Positions 54,916 through 63,935 of a stretch of 64,000 nt of DNA are shown here, one piece after another. The stretch is from Calothrix sp. NIES-3974 (GTDB lineage: Bacteria; Cyanobacteriota; Cyanobacteriia; Cyanobacteriales; Nostocaceae): the NCBI RefSeq assembly GCF_002368395.1, contig NZ_AP018254.1, forward strand, positions 4,464,001 through 4,528,000, written 5' to 3'. The position numbers were made by a program, and so were the translations under genes. Positions within the stretch are counted from its first letter, which is position 1, and each line of letters opens with the position of its first letter. The notes beneath the pieces are model-generated. The model was given only the letters and a program-made list of their open reading frames with translations, made no database searches and was not told the DNA's origin.

Positions 54916-55146
54916 ATGAGACGGAACAATTTGTGGAAAAAAACACCTAGAAGGTTATGGATGACGCAACGAGGTATTTCGCCGACGGAAGCTGCACGAT
55001 ACTTACATATTAGCCAAAGCAGTTTGTATACTTTGATGCAGCGCGGACAACTTCCGTCACAAAGGATAAATGGGTTCAGGGTGATTAGTCGGGGAGCGTT
55101 AATGGATTATTGTGCCCGAAAAAGAAATACTTTGGAACAGTGGTAG
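54916..55146 (+). CDS. Excisionase/MerR-like helix-turn-helix protein
   Basis: A 76-residue basic protein. The core ISPTEAARYLHISQSSLYTL, then MQRGQLPSQRINGFRVISRG has the winged-helix pattern of the HTH_17 (excisionase/MerR-like) family, in which the RG.LP.....FRV segment forms the wing. Such genes can be plasmid/phage excision factors or chromosomal regulators. No integrase or att site is nearby, so a regulator is more likely. TTG at 54907 is an alternative start three codons upstream; ATG at 54916 is preferred. A strong bidirectional terminator begins 46 bases after the stop. Confidence 0.8.
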   Translation: MRRNNLWKKTPRRLWMTQRGISPTEAARYLHISQSSLYTLMQRGQLPSQRINGFRVISRGALMDYCARKRNTLEQW

Positions 55147-55191
55147 TCTTTTGCAGGACTTAACTAATCAACGCCAAAAACAACTAAAAAT

Positions 55192-55226
55192 AAAAAAAGG
55201 AGTGTATATTTGCACTCCTTTTTTTT
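55192..55226. terminator. Bidirectional rho-independent terminator
   Basis: An A-run (55192-55198) plus GGAGTG pairs with CACTCC (55213-55218) and a following run of T. It works on the plus strand for the HTH gene and could also stop minus-strand transcripts coming from murB. Confidence 0.8.
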
Positions 55227-55232
55227 ATTATA

Positions 55233-55331
55233 TAGGACTTACGCTAGGACAACCTAAACACAACACCATTATTGCGATGTAAGGAAGTAATCCCAAACAT
55301 TTGATTTCTGGTAACGAGTGCGTAAGTCCTA
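55233..55331. mobile_element. MITE-like element with TAGGACTTACGC ends
   Basis: TAGGACTTACGC (55233-55244) and GCGTAAGTCCTA (55320-55331) are perfect 12-bp inverted ends of a ~99-base non-coding element. Flanks read TATATA on the left and CCTATATC on the right. It lies in the spacer between the HTH gene and murB. Confidence 0.7.
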
Positions 55332-55383
55332 CCTATATCTTTTTCCAGACAAGTGGTCTGTCCCATAAGCTATGAAGGCTTTG

Positions 55384-55402
55384 TAGTGAGGGATTTATCC
55401 CT
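55384..55402. repeat. Interspersed repeat TAGTGAGGGATTTATCCCT (copy 2)
   Basis: Identical over 19 bases to 5453-5471, then AAAATCAAGGACTAGAG. Located in the 55147-55568 spacer, which has no gene. Confidence 0.7.
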
Positions 55403-55568
55403 AAAATCAAGGACTAGAGATACTCCTGCAACCCTTCAAAATTAATTAATAAAGACGTATGTAACGCAACTAATTTAATCCTGGTACCTGGAGACTGATA
55501 TCCGAAGCCACTGATCTACCTGTCGCGATTACCTAATCCTCAAAGCCCGATTTCTGAAGATTCATGCT

Positions 55569-56567
55569 TTAAAAAGCAGTTTGAAAATCCCCCATCATTT
55601 TTACTTCTGGCTCTAGCAGGATTGACCAATGTTCTTGTACACTACTTTGAATATGACGAATTAGGTTAAAAATATCACTAGCAGTTGCGCCACCACAATT
55701 AATAATAAAATTGGCGTGACGGGGTGCTACTTGAGCTTGACCGATTTGATAACCCTTCAATCCAGCTTGTTCAATTAGCCAACCCGCAGCATAGGGTTTT
55801 GGATTGCGAAATACACTACCGCAACTGGGTTTATCATAGGGTTGGGTGTTGAGACGGTGTTCTTTGTGTTGCTTGGTGGTGGCAGTAACCAGGGCTGGAT
55901 CTGCACCGGGGGATAGTTGGAATGTTGCTTGGGTGACAACATACTGACTACCCTGTAAATTGGATGTGCGGTAAGCATACCCTAACTCATCAGGGGTCAT
56001 AATTTTAATGTTGCCTTCGGGAGTTAACACTTCGGCGCTGACGAAAATGTCGGCGATACAAGAGTTGTGAGCGCCAGCATTCATCACCACCGCACCACCG
56101 ACGGTTCCAGGAATTCCCACTGCCCATTCTAGACCTTGCCAACCCCGTTCGGCTGCACTCCAGGCTAAACCGGGAATTGGTTCTCCTGCGGATACGGTAA
56201 TTTGACCGTTGGTTTCATCGAATATGGTTTGACGTAGGTGACGGGTACTAATTACTAAACCGGGTAGTCCGCGATCGCTCACTAATAAATTAGAACCAGC
56301 TCCTAAAATGGTAATATCTAATCCTTCTGTTTGAGCGTAGGCAATACATGCCCTCATTGCATTTAAATCTTTCGGTGCTGCATACCACTCCGCCGGACCA
56401 CCCACCCGGTAAGATGTATATTTTGATAGCGAAACATATTGTTTAATCGCACAGTCCGCACCTGGCAGAATAATCATATTTTTCCCAGGAGATTGCTGAA
56501 TAACTTGAGGATCTATACCTAAATCAGAAGGATTGCAGACATCCGCCATTGCCCGAGATATTGTCAT
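55569..56567 (-). CDS. murB: UDP-N-acetylenolpyruvoylglucosamine reductase
   Basis: A 332-residue FAD enzyme that reduces UDP-GlcNAc-enolpyruvate to UDP-MurNAc in peptidoglycan synthesis. FAD-binding segments [16 protein letters not shown] and [20 protein letters not shown], the [17 protein letters not shown] loop, and the substrate region [20 protein letters not shown] (with the proton-donating Ser) are visible, followed by [20 protein letters not shown] and a C-terminal glutamate in [10 protein letters not shown]. It is a type II (shorter) MurB. It follows murC on the same strand after 130 bases, the usual murC-murB order. The N-terminus has a ~25-residue extension before the FAD domain. 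Confidence 0.95.
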   Translation of the reverse strand: MTISRAMADVCNPSDLGIDPQVIQQSPGKNMIILPGADCAIKQYVSLSKYTSYRVGGPAEWYAAPKDLNAMRACIAYAQTEGLDITILGAGSNLLVSDRGLPGLVISTRHLRQTIFDETNGQITVSAGEPIPGLAWSAAERGWQGLEWAVGIPGTVGGAVVMNAGAHNSCIADIFVSAEVLTPEGNIKIMTPDELGYAYRTSNLQGSQYVVTQATFQLSPGADPALVTATTKQHKEHRLNTQPYDKPSCGSVFRNPKPYAAGWLIEQAGLKGYQIGQAQVAPRHANFIINCGGATASDIFNLIRHIQSSVQEHWSILLEPEVKMMGDFQTAF

Positions 56568-56697
56568 TTTCTTTGAATCTAAATTATTGATACATTTAAT
56601 AACCGTATGAACGCTGAAAAAAAATCAGCCAAAGTAGTCAGAAACATCTGGCCGATGGTTCACCTGATGTTTCCTTTGCTAGCTTCAGTGAATTCAA

Positions 56698-58143
56698 CTA
56701 TGAAGTTGCTTGTGCTGGTTGACGAAGTGCAGCAATCAAGGTGGGAATAACCTGGTTTAAGTTACCAGCACCCAAGAACAGAACTAAATCACCAGGGATG
56801 AGAATATTGGTGAGGAATTCACACATATCCTCGACAGAGGGCTGGTAGTAAACATGGTCGTGGTGTTGTACAACCCGGTCGGCTAAAGTTTGACCACTAA
56901 CGGAACCGGGATTGGTTTCTCCCGCACTGTAAATATCAGTTAACACCACCAAGTCTGCATGGCCAAAACTTGTCGCAAACTCATCTAAAAAGGTCAGCGT
57001 CCGGCTGTAACGGTGGGGCTGGAAGATGGCTACCACTCTGCTTCCAGGGACTGCCTGTAGCCTAGCAGCAGCGAGGGTAGCGCGAATTTCGCTGGGGTGG
57101 TGGGCATAGTCATCAATGAAGGTGATACCATCAACCTCGCCGCGAAATTCAAATCTACGTCTTGCTCCTTCAAAGGTGGCTAGACCCTTGGCGATTTCTC
57201 CAAATTCCAAACCGAGGTGACGACCAACTGCAACTGCGGCTAAAGCATTACTTAAATTGTGGCGACTCAAAAGCTGGAGGTTTAGTACACCTAAAGGTTT
57301 ACCCTGTTCCCAAACTAAAGCCCTTGTCCCGTCAGCACGATAATCAATGTCTGTAACATAATAATCAGCATTGGTATCAGGATGGAGACTGTAGGAAATA
57401 GTGGGCTGAATTTGCGATCGCACAGTTTCACAATCAATGCTACCAACGACAACTTCACAGGAATTGGCGAATTTTTGGAAAATATCAACCACCTCATCCA
57501 AACTGTCGTAATGGTCGGGATGGTCTAGTTCAATATTGGTAATAATACCGATGGTAGGTGCGTGTTTAACTAGGGAACCATCCGATTCATCTGCTTCTGC
57601 CACCAAATACTGACTTTGACCAACACGCGCATTTCCTTCCCAGGCATTAACTTCCCCACCAACTATAATAGTTGGGTCAAGTCCTGCCTCCAACAGCATA
57701 TAACCAATCATACTGCTGGTGGTTGTTTTGCCGTGGGTTCCACCAACCGCAATACTGTAATGTTCAGCAATTAATGCCGCCAGTACATCTGAACGATGAA
57801 AAATGGGACAACCTAATTCGATTGCTGCCTTATATTCAGGATTATTTTTATTAATAGCAGTAGAACATATTACTTGGGGCAGATTTGCTGTTTGTTCAGC
57901 ACCATCACTGCCTTTTTCTTTCTGGTCAAGGGAACGAAATATTTCCAGATTACTGGCTTCTTGACGATTAAAAATCGTAGCCCCAATCGATTCGAGTCGG
58001 CGAGTTATTTGATTGGGTCTAACATCCGAACCGGACACTGGTAATTGGCGTTTTGCAAGCACATAAGCCAGTGCTGACATACCGATTCCACCAATACCGA
58101 TAAAATGAAATGGCTTGCCACTAAACTCTATTTTTCTTTCCAT
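56698..58143 (-). CDS. murC: UDP-N-acetylmuramate--L-alanine ligase
   Basis: A 481-residue Mur ligase that adds L-alanine to UDP-MurNAc, the first amino acid of the peptide stem. The N-terminal UDP-binding loop FIGIGGIGMSALAYVLAKRQ, the ATP-binding loop VGGTHGKTTTSSMIGYMLLE, the carbamate/Mg region EADESDGSLVKHAPTIGIIT, NIELDHPDHYD and the C-terminal domain motif FIDDYAHHPSEIRATL are all present. Full length. A linker around residues 78-90 (DQKEKGSDGAEQTANL) is longer than usual. murB follows downstream; no other mur or fts genes are in view. Confidence 0.96.
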   Translation of the reverse strand: MERKIEFSGKPFHFIGIGGIGMSALAYVLAKRQLPVSGSDVRPNQITRRLESIGATIFNRQEASNLEIFRSLDQKEKGSDGAEQTANLPQVICSTAINKNNPEYKAAIELGCPIFHRSDVLAALIAEHYSIAVGGTHGKTTTSSMIGYMLLEAGLDPTIIVGGEVNAWEGNARVGQSQYLVAEADESDGSLVKHAPTIGIITNIELDHPDHYDSLDEVVDIFQKFANSCEVVVGSIDCETVRSQIQPTISYSLHPDTNADYYVTDIDYRADGTRALVWEQGKPLGVLNLQLLSRHNLSNALAAVAVGRHLGLEFGEIAKGLATFEGARRRFEFRGEVDGITFIDDYAHHPSEIRATLAAARLQAVPGSRVVAIFQPHRYSRTLTFLDEFATSFGHADLVVLTDIYSAGETNPGSVSGQTLADRVVQHHDHVYYQPSVEDMCEFLTNILIPGDLVLFLGAGNLNQVIPTLIAALRQPAQATS

Positions 58144-59347
58144 TTGAGATTACTCCTCTAACACCACACCACACCGGATTCGGACAATGACACGCGTATC
58201 ATAACAGGTATTCTATTTTTATCGATACTGTTGTCAAGCCTGTTTTCCCATTTTTGGCATTCTTTATTCTCCTAAGAGTAAAATTGATTGCCATTGATTG
58301 TAACTCCCCCTGACCAATTTACCTCGTGATAATTAATAATATGTTTATTCGCAGTATTTCATCTGCATCGGGAAATTAACAATTGTATTCGGAAATACAA
58401 TTTTTCCAAATCAGGAGCAAATATTTACAGTTACCAGCAGTTTGTCAAACTACCTTCCAGATTCAAGCACGTGATTAGGGTGAATGTCGATGGTAGTAAA
58501 TACGGTCTTGAGCGTACACGACTGCCATCTCCAAAAACCTATCCCCCAATTCCAATAGCCTTATCCATATTAATTTGAGGTATTTCCAGGATTGTTGGCA
58601 ATTTCCAGCCGTCACAGGAAAATATTGGCTTTGTGCTTTGTCTCCAACTCCAAGCAAGGTAGACATGTAGCCGATGTTGGAACCATACAGGAAGGATGCA
58701 AACATTGATGATTCCATCTCAGGGGGAACCGTATCAGGAATCATTTCTGAAACTAGTAAAAAAAACTCTTGCTCTATACGTAATCTTCTTTGCTATCAAG
58801 TAGCATATTGGTATTATGGGCAAGTTATTCCGCAAATTCACAATCAAGCCGATTTGGATCATTTGGTTTTGGCGATGCACTGGCAAACAGTTAGGCACAG
58901 GGTAGAAGCAGTGGGTCAATCGCACATCGCTTTGATTTAGTTTCCTCAGCAGTATCGATTTCAACCCAAGTGGTGCGAATATAACTCAACCTTATAAATT
59001 AATGCAAGCACGCAGTATTACAATTAACCAACGATCTCCATAGCACACATAGAAAATTATGACATACCTCCGGGGAAATACTTAGGATAAGAAGAATACT
59101 TAAAGTATGGGAATTTGACCGAAAATACAGATGACCGAACATCTAATCTCTTCTGCTCCAGGAAAAATTACCTCAAGCCCTATCGCCCAAAAACCAACTA
59201 ATCCAAAAATAAAAATCCTGCTATGGGATCAGACTACAATATTAGATTTTTTTAAGAATCTAACACTCTATAGTTATAAATACTCCCTCTTTGCGATATG
59301 ATTGGGGTCATAAGTAGCATTTAGGCATAAACAGAGGGCAAGACGCA
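58144..59347. other. Long divergent spacer between murC and gap2, with two uncertain overlapping frames
   Basis: A 1.2-kb stretch. A minus-strand frame (58475-58744, 89 codons) and a plus-strand frame (58674-58940, 88 codons) overlap in opposite directions; both contain plausible-looking protein sequence (GDRFLEMAVVYAQDRIYY; NQADLDHLVLAMHWQTVRHR) but neither resembles a family I know, and neither has a convincing ribosome-binding site. At most one can be real. The remainder is A/T-rich promoter-type sequence for murC and gap2. Confidence 0.4.
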
Positions 59348-60361
59348 GTGATTAGAGTTGCAATCAATGGTTTCGGTCGCATCGGACGTAACTTCGCACG
59401 TTGCTGGATTGGTCGTGAACACAGCAATATCGAATTAGTTGCTATTAACGACACTTCTGACCCCAGAACCAACGCGCATCTACTCAAGTACGATACGATG
59501 CTGGGCAAATTAAGAAATGCTGACATTAGCGCCGATGATAATTCAATTACCATCAATGGCAAAATGGTAAAATGTGTATCGGATCGGAACCCAGAAAACT
59601 TGCCCTGGAAGGAATGGGAAATCGATCTTGTAATCGAAGCAACAGGCGTATTCACCGCCAGAGAAGGCGCAATGAAGCATATTAATGCTGGTGCGAAAAA
59701 GGTTTTGATTACGGCTCCTGGGAAAAATGAGGATGGGACGTTTGTAATGGGTGTGAACCACCATGAATACGACCACAACCAGCACCACATTATCAGTAAT
59801 GCCAGCTGTACTACTAACTGTCTTGCACCCGTAGCCAAGGTGTTGAACGAGAAGTTCCACATCATCAAAGGGACAATGACCACTACCCATAGCTACACTG
59901 GAGATCAACGTTTGCTGGATGCATCTCACCGCGACCCCCGTCGAGCTCGAGCAGCAGCGATGAATATCGTTCCCACTTCTACCGGTGCAGCGAAGGCGGT
60001 AGCTTTGGTATTACCTGATTTGAAGGGTAAACTTAATGGTGTGGCATTACGTGTACCAACCCCTAATGTCTCAATGGTGGATTTTGTGGTCCAAGTTGAA
60101 AAACGGACAATTGCCGAAGAGGTTAATGAAGCCTTAAAACAAGCTTCAGAAAACGAACTCAAGGGAATTCTCGGTTATAGTGAACTACCTTTGGTCTCCT
60201 CCGATTACCAAGGAACCGATGAGTCTTCAATTGTTGACTCTAGCCTGACAATGGTAATGGGTAGCGATATGGTTAAAGTTATGGCTTGGTATGATAACGA
60301 GTGGGGTTACAGCCAGCGCGTACTCGACCTGGCTGAATTAGTCGCTACCAAGTGGCAGTAA
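59348..60361 (+). CDS. gap2: Glyceraldehyde-3-phosphate dehydrogenase, photosynthetic type
   Basis: A 337-residue cytoplasmic enzyme. The N-terminal NAD(P)-binding motif [17 protein letters not shown], then [20 protein letters not shown], matches the Gap2 (GapA/B-like) form that accepts NADPH in the Calvin cycle, rather than the glycolytic Gap1. The active-site Cys154 lies in [13 protein letters not shown], with [20 protein letters not shown] and [20 protein letters not shown] following. The C-terminus lacks the CP12-like tail of plastid GapB. The start is GTG at 59348, immediately before the Rossmann strand. It is convergent with thiL; a small palindrome (60391-60410) lies between them. Confidence 0.95.
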   Translation: MIRVAINGFGRIGRNFARCWIGREHSNIELVAINDTSDPRTNAHLLKYDTMLGKLRNADISADDNSITINGKMVKCVSDRNPENLPWKEWEIDLVIEATGVFTAREGAMKHINAGAKKVLITAPGKNEDGTFVMGVNHHEYDHNQHHIISNASCTTNCLAPVAKVLNEKFHIIKGTMTTTHSYTGDQRLLDASHRDPRRARAAAMNIVPTSTGAAKAVALVLPDLKGKLNGVALRVPTPNVSMVDFVVQVEKRTIAEEVNEALKQASENELKGILGYSELPLVSSDYQGTDESSIVDSSLTMVMGSDMVKVMAWYDNEWGYSQRVLDLAELVATKWQ

Positions 60362-60390
60362 TCGTTTTTTGGGTTATTTGGGAAAATTCA

Positions 60391-60410
60391 GGGCGAACAA
60401 ATGTTCGTCC
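60391..60410. terminator. Palindromic hairpin between gap2 and thiL
   Basis: GGGCGAACAAATGTTCGTCC, a near-perfect inverted repeat (one G-T-type mismatch) followed by TAGAAGTTTT. It is 29 bases after the gap2 stop and likely a terminator; its ends do not match the GTAGAGACG family. Confidence 0.55.
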
Positions 60411-60445
60411 TAGAAGTTTTCCAGATAAAGCTGAAAATAAAGAAA

Positions 60446-61441
60446 TTAAAAATGCTGAAATCCTTGGTTAAGTGTTAAAGTTTGGCTAGGGATTTCTTTG
60501 TTGTCACTTATCAAGTGAACTTGGGGTTCGACTTGGATGCAACCAATAATTGCAGCGTGGTTTATTTGGGCTGTAAGTTGAGTTGCGATGGGTAGGGGTA
60601 GGCATAACACCAATTCAAAATCTTCTCCCCCATAAAGGGCATATTCTAGGGCTTTAGTAGGTGATAACCAAGTTGGGAAGACATCGGGAATGGGTATTTG
60701 GGTTGAATGGATGATAGCACCGACACCGCTTGCACGACAAATTTGCAATACTGCGTCTGCTAAACCGTCACTGGAGTCCATTCCTGCGACTCGAAAGGGG
60801 GAATCATTGAGTTTAAATATATCCTTGAGGATGGGTATTACATCTAACCGGGGTTGGGGACGTTGATGGGCTAATTTTAATTTTTGTTGACTGCTAGCGG
60901 TTAGGTTTAGACCTTGTTCTGGATGTAATAGTAATTCTAATCCTGCGCGGGAAGCACCATGTACCCCGGTGACAACGATGGCATCATCAACTTGGGCTGT
61001 GTGACGGTAAATTGTTTGTTGGGGATGAACTTGACCCAAGGCTGTGATGGCAATGGTTTTAGTCGGCGATCGCACTACATCTCCACCGACAATGGGGGTT
61101 TGGTATGGTTGTAGGCAACTACTCATTCCTTGGTATAGGTTTTCGACCCAGTTTACCTCCGTATCTCCTGGTAGACCTAAACCAACGGTGATTGCTAGGG
61201 GTGTTGCTCCCATTGCAGCTAGGTCAGAAAGATTGGCTGCAACGGAACGCCAACCTGTATCAAAGGCAGAGGTAGTATTTTCACTGAAATGAACATTATC
61301 AACTAAGACATCGGTGGTGACAACTAGGGATTGATGGGGTTGGGTTGTGAAAACTGCTGCATCATCGCCAATAATTTCTGAGGGACAGAAGGATTGGAGT
61401 ATTTGCAGTAATCCTTGTTCGCCAATTTCGCTGAGTTTCAT
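60446..61441 (-). CDS. thiL: Thiamine-monophosphate kinase
   Basis: A 331-residue ATP-dependent kinase that makes thiamine pyrophosphate from thiamine monophosphate, the last step in cofactor synthesis. It has the ThiL/PurM fold: GDDAAVFTTQPHQSLVVTTD, VDNVHFSENTTSAFDTGWRS, VAANLSDLAAMGATPLAITV, IVGGDVVRSPTKTIAITALG and GMDSSDGLADAVLQICRASG, and the C-terminal YGGEDFELVLCLP. These include the metal-binding aspartates. Its ATG overlaps the stop of the upstream methyltransferase by four bases (ATGA at 61441-61438), so translation of the two is probably coupled. Confidence 0.95.
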   Translation of the reverse strand: MKLSEIGEQGLLQILQSFCPSEIIGDDAAVFTTQPHQSLVVTTDVLVDNVHFSENTTSAFDTGWRSVAANLSDLAAMGATPLAITVGLGLPGDTEVNWVENLYQGMSSCLQPYQTPIVGGDVVRSPTKTIAITALGQVHPQQTIYRHTAQVDDAIVVTGVHGASRAGLELLLHPEQGLNLTASSQQKLKLAHQRPQPRLDVIPILKDIFKLNDSPFRVAGMDSSDGLADAVLQICRASGVGAIIHSTQIPIPDVFPTWLSPTKALEYALYGGEDFELVLCLPLPIATQLTAQINHAAIIGCIQVEPQVHLISDNKEIPSQTLTLNQGFQHF

Positions 61442-62229
61442 GGAATGAGAAAATGCCCAACTTTACTGATATTTTTGTATGGGGACAGGTCTTGGATATT
61501 AATTTCGTGCCATCTTTGTGGATAATAATCTGTGTAATCCCATTCTTGAACAAGGTGGATATTTGCTCCCCATGTTTCTATATCTTGTAAATTATTAATT
61601 CCCCAACTAAATTTAGCACTTGTTTGGGCGACGGCACAATTAGGATTATCAAAGTTTAAAGCCGATTCGCTAATAACATCCAGGATGAATTCACTTTGGG
61701 GAAAATGGGTTTGAATATCGGCAATTAATTGGTGCATCATCTCCGTATTTAAATACATGGATAATCCTTCCATGATGATTAAATACTTTTGTGATTGATG
61801 ATTTGGTAAGCAGCTGCTCCACTCAAAATTGAGGGCTGAACCAACAATAAACCTGTGGCGATCGCTTTCACCAATCAATTGCATCCAAACCTGTTGCACT
61901 GGTTCTAAATCGATATTATACCATCGTAAATCGCCATTATCAACACGAAAGAATCGGGTACATAGTCCCGCAGCAAGATTAATAATATTGGCGGAAGGAT
62001 GGGTTTTTAAAAAATTTCTGGTTGCATCGTCGATAATTTTGGTTCTAATAGCGACCATCAGTTGACTAATTTGATCGCGACTAAATTTAGACCAGTCTAC
62101 ATCCTGAATCTGCTGGACAATATCTACAGATTGCATATCTTGAATCAGGCGATCGCTACGTAACGTTTCCAAGCAGCGAAAGTATAGAGTTACCAATAAT
62201 GTTTCCGATATTCCTGTCAGCTTTTCCAT
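61438..62229 (-). CDS. LCMT-family class I SAM-dependent methyltransferase
   Basis: A 263-residue methyltransferase of the leucine-carboxyl-methyltransferase type (PF04072). The SAM-binding motif appears as INLAAGLCTRFFRVDNGDLR, followed by WYNIDLEPVQQVWMQLIGES (acidic residue on strand beta-2) and KYLIIMEGLSMYLNTEMMHQ, all typical of the family, which includes polyketide O-methyltransferases and PpmA-like enzymes. The substrate cannot be predicted. It is the first gene of a two-gene unit with thiL, sharing a four-base ATGA overlap, an unexpected partner for cofactor synthesis. A long repeat-rich spacer lies upstream. Confidence 0.85.
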   Translation of the reverse strand: MEKLTGISETLLVTLYFRCLETLRSDRLIQDMQSVDIVQQIQDVDWSKFSRDQISQLMVAIRTKIIDDATRNFLKTHPSANIINLAAGLCTRFFRVDNGDLRWYNIDLEPVQQVWMQLIGESDRHRFIVGSALNFEWSSCLPNHQSQKYLIIMEGLSMYLNTEMMHQLIADIQTHFPQSEFILDVISESALNFDNPNCAVAQTSAKFSWGINNLQDIETWGANIHLVQEWDYTDYYPQRWHEINIQDLSPYKNISKVGHFLIP

Positions 62230-62774
62230 CTTTACTTTGCCAAATTTGAATTACATGTTAATTTATAATGACTTATGCAAATAGATATCCAGAATAATTT
62301 TAGGGGGTAGGGAACAGAAGGAAAAATAAGCCATTACTCAATGTTTATCGTGAAGTCGTGAGAAATACGGGATTGTGACAATTTCTTTACTTTTGCTGAT
62401 ACCTATGTGATTTAACGGGTAAACACTCAAATAATACATCACAAATCACAAAAATTAACTAAATATAGGAATTTGGTTTGATTTTTCAAATTATCTGTGT
62501 GAGTAGGGAGTAGGGAACAGGTAGTAGAAATTAGGAAAAACACTTTTTCAGTTTACGGAGTTTTTAAGCGCAAGCTAGGCTAACAGAAATCAAAGATGAA
62601 TCCTATATAGTAATCGTATTAATATCTTCAGATAGATATCGCCACGATAAGCTACCATAAAAAAAACTGAAAATCAAGAAAATTCTCTTTACTTTATATT
62701 TTGTATTTCTACTTGCTCCTGGATGTGACATTTTCAAAATTAGGAAAATATCAAAATCGAAAAAAACATAATGT
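62230..62774. other. Repeat-rich divergent spacer
   Basis: About 545 bases with MITE-like copy D (62285-62371), a GAGTAGGGAGTAGGGAA heptamer tract (62501-62517) and A-rich sequence before the nucleotidyltransferase gene. No gene is seen. Confidence 0.5.
62285..62371. mobile_element. MITE-like element, copy D (one end intact)
   Basis: The right end GTGAGAAATACGGG (62358-62371) is the exact reverse complement of the left end of copy A (CCCGTATTTCTCAC). The interior CCATTACTCAATGTTTATCG matches the family. The left end has decayed, so the start is approximate. Confidence 0.55.
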
Positions 62775-63863
62775 ATGAAAAGAATTGATGTCGAAAATCG
62801 AGCTATTTTAATTGGGTTAGTAGGTAGTCATGGTTATGGATTAAATCGTCCTGATTCGGATTTTGATTATCGAGGTGTGTTTATTGCTCCTAAACCTTAT
62901 TATTTGGGTTTTGAACGGGTGGAGCAAAAAGATAGCGGTTGGGATGAACCAGGTATTCTAGCTTTTTTAGATGGGAATAAAGATACGGTTATTTATGAGC
63001 TACGAAAATATATTAGCTTATTAGCAGGTGCGAATCCCAATATTATCGAACTATTATGGTTAAAGGAATACCCTTTGATTACTCCTGTAGGAGAAACTTT
63101 AATTAATCACCGTCAGTTATTTTTAACCAAGAAGGTTAAGCATACCTATGCGGGATATGCATACGCACAAATCAAAAAAATTGAAAGTCACCGTAAATGG
63201 TTATTAAATCCTCCCCAAACTAAACCCAATCCTGCAGATTATGGCATTACGGATACGGAGGTATTAAGTAAGGAGGAATTAAATGCATTTTTGGAGTATT
63301 TATATTTATTAATTCGCGGCAAAATTGAATTTTTAGCAGAAGCAGAGCAATTATATCAATTACTCACAGGAGATATTGATTTTAAAGGAATTCTCAAACA
63401 GTATACATTACCAGAGGAAGCCTTAGAATACACCCAAAATTTAACCCATAGTCGCAAGGATTTTATTCGTTTGCTCCAACGTAGTCAAGCCTATCAGGGT
63501 GCATTACGGGAATGGAAAGCCTATCAAGATTGGCAAAAAAATCGTAACCCAGCAAGGGCAGAGACGGAACGTAAATCGGGTTATGATTTAAAACATGGGA
63601 TGCATTGTATCCGTTTACTGCGCAGTGGGGTGGAAATATTGCGTCACGGTCAGGTCTTTGTCAATCGATATGATGCTGGAGATGGAGATGATTTAAAGGC
63701 GATTTTAGCAGGGGAATACAGTTACGAGAAATTAATGCAAACCGCCGATAATTTAATGCAAGAAATGGATATTGCTTATCAAAATTCTCCCCTTCCCCAT
63801 CGTCCTGATATGGAAGCAATTAATCAATTATGTGTGCAATTAGTAGAAGATTATGGATTTTAG
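62775..63863 (+). CDS. RlaP-like nucleotidyltransferase (COG3541)
   Basis: A 362-residue protein of the DNA polymerase beta superfamily. The N-terminal catalytic motif is GLVGSHGYGLNRPDSDFDYR, then GVFIAPKPYYLGF, giving the GS...SDxD arrangement that binds metal and nucleotide. The middle and C-terminal parts are helical, with RKSGYDLKHGMHCIRLLRSG, then VEILRHGQVFVN conserved. RlaP-type nucleotidyltransferases occur next to RNA-repair ligases in some bacteria, but no ligase is in view here, so the substrate is open. ATG at 62775 is in frame; the ATG at 62771 is not. The gene ends shortly before a palindrome and a convergent partial gene. Confidence 0.85.
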   Translation: MKRIDVENRAILIGLVGSHGYGLNRPDSDFDYRGVFIAPKPYYLGFERVEQKDSGWDEPGILAFLDGNKDTVIYELRKYISLLAGANPNIIELLWLKEYPLITPVGETLINHRQLFLTKKVKHTYAGYAYAQIKKIESHRKWLLNPPQTKPNPADYGITDTEVLSKEELNAFLEYLYLLIRGKIEFLAEAEQLYQLLTGDIDFKGILKQYTLPEEALEYTQNLTHSRKDFIRLLQRSQAYQGALREWKAYQDWQKNRNPARAETERKSGYDLKHGMHCIRLLRSGVEILRHGQVFVNRYDAGDGDDLKAILAGEYSYEKLMQTADNLMQEMDIAYQNSPLPHRPDMEAINQLCVQLVEDYGF

Positions 63864-63906
63864 ATTTTATCCGATTTTGAAACCAGAATACGACGGATGA
63901 ATTGTG

Positions 63907-63932
63907 TAGAGACGCGACATATCGCGTCTCTA
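63907..63932. repeat. TAGAGACGCGACATATCGCGTCTCTA palindrome
   Basis: Palindromic except at the fourth position from the centre; same arms as the dispersed family. It lies 43 bases after the nucleotidyltransferase stop and just before the stop of a possible convergent gene. Confidence 0.7.
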
Positions 63933-63935
63933 AAA

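Noticed and set aside
59308-59883. 191-codon frame antisense to gap2
   Set aside because: It overlaps the highly conserved gap2 coding sequence, has no recognisable motif, and is explained by codon bias of the real gene.
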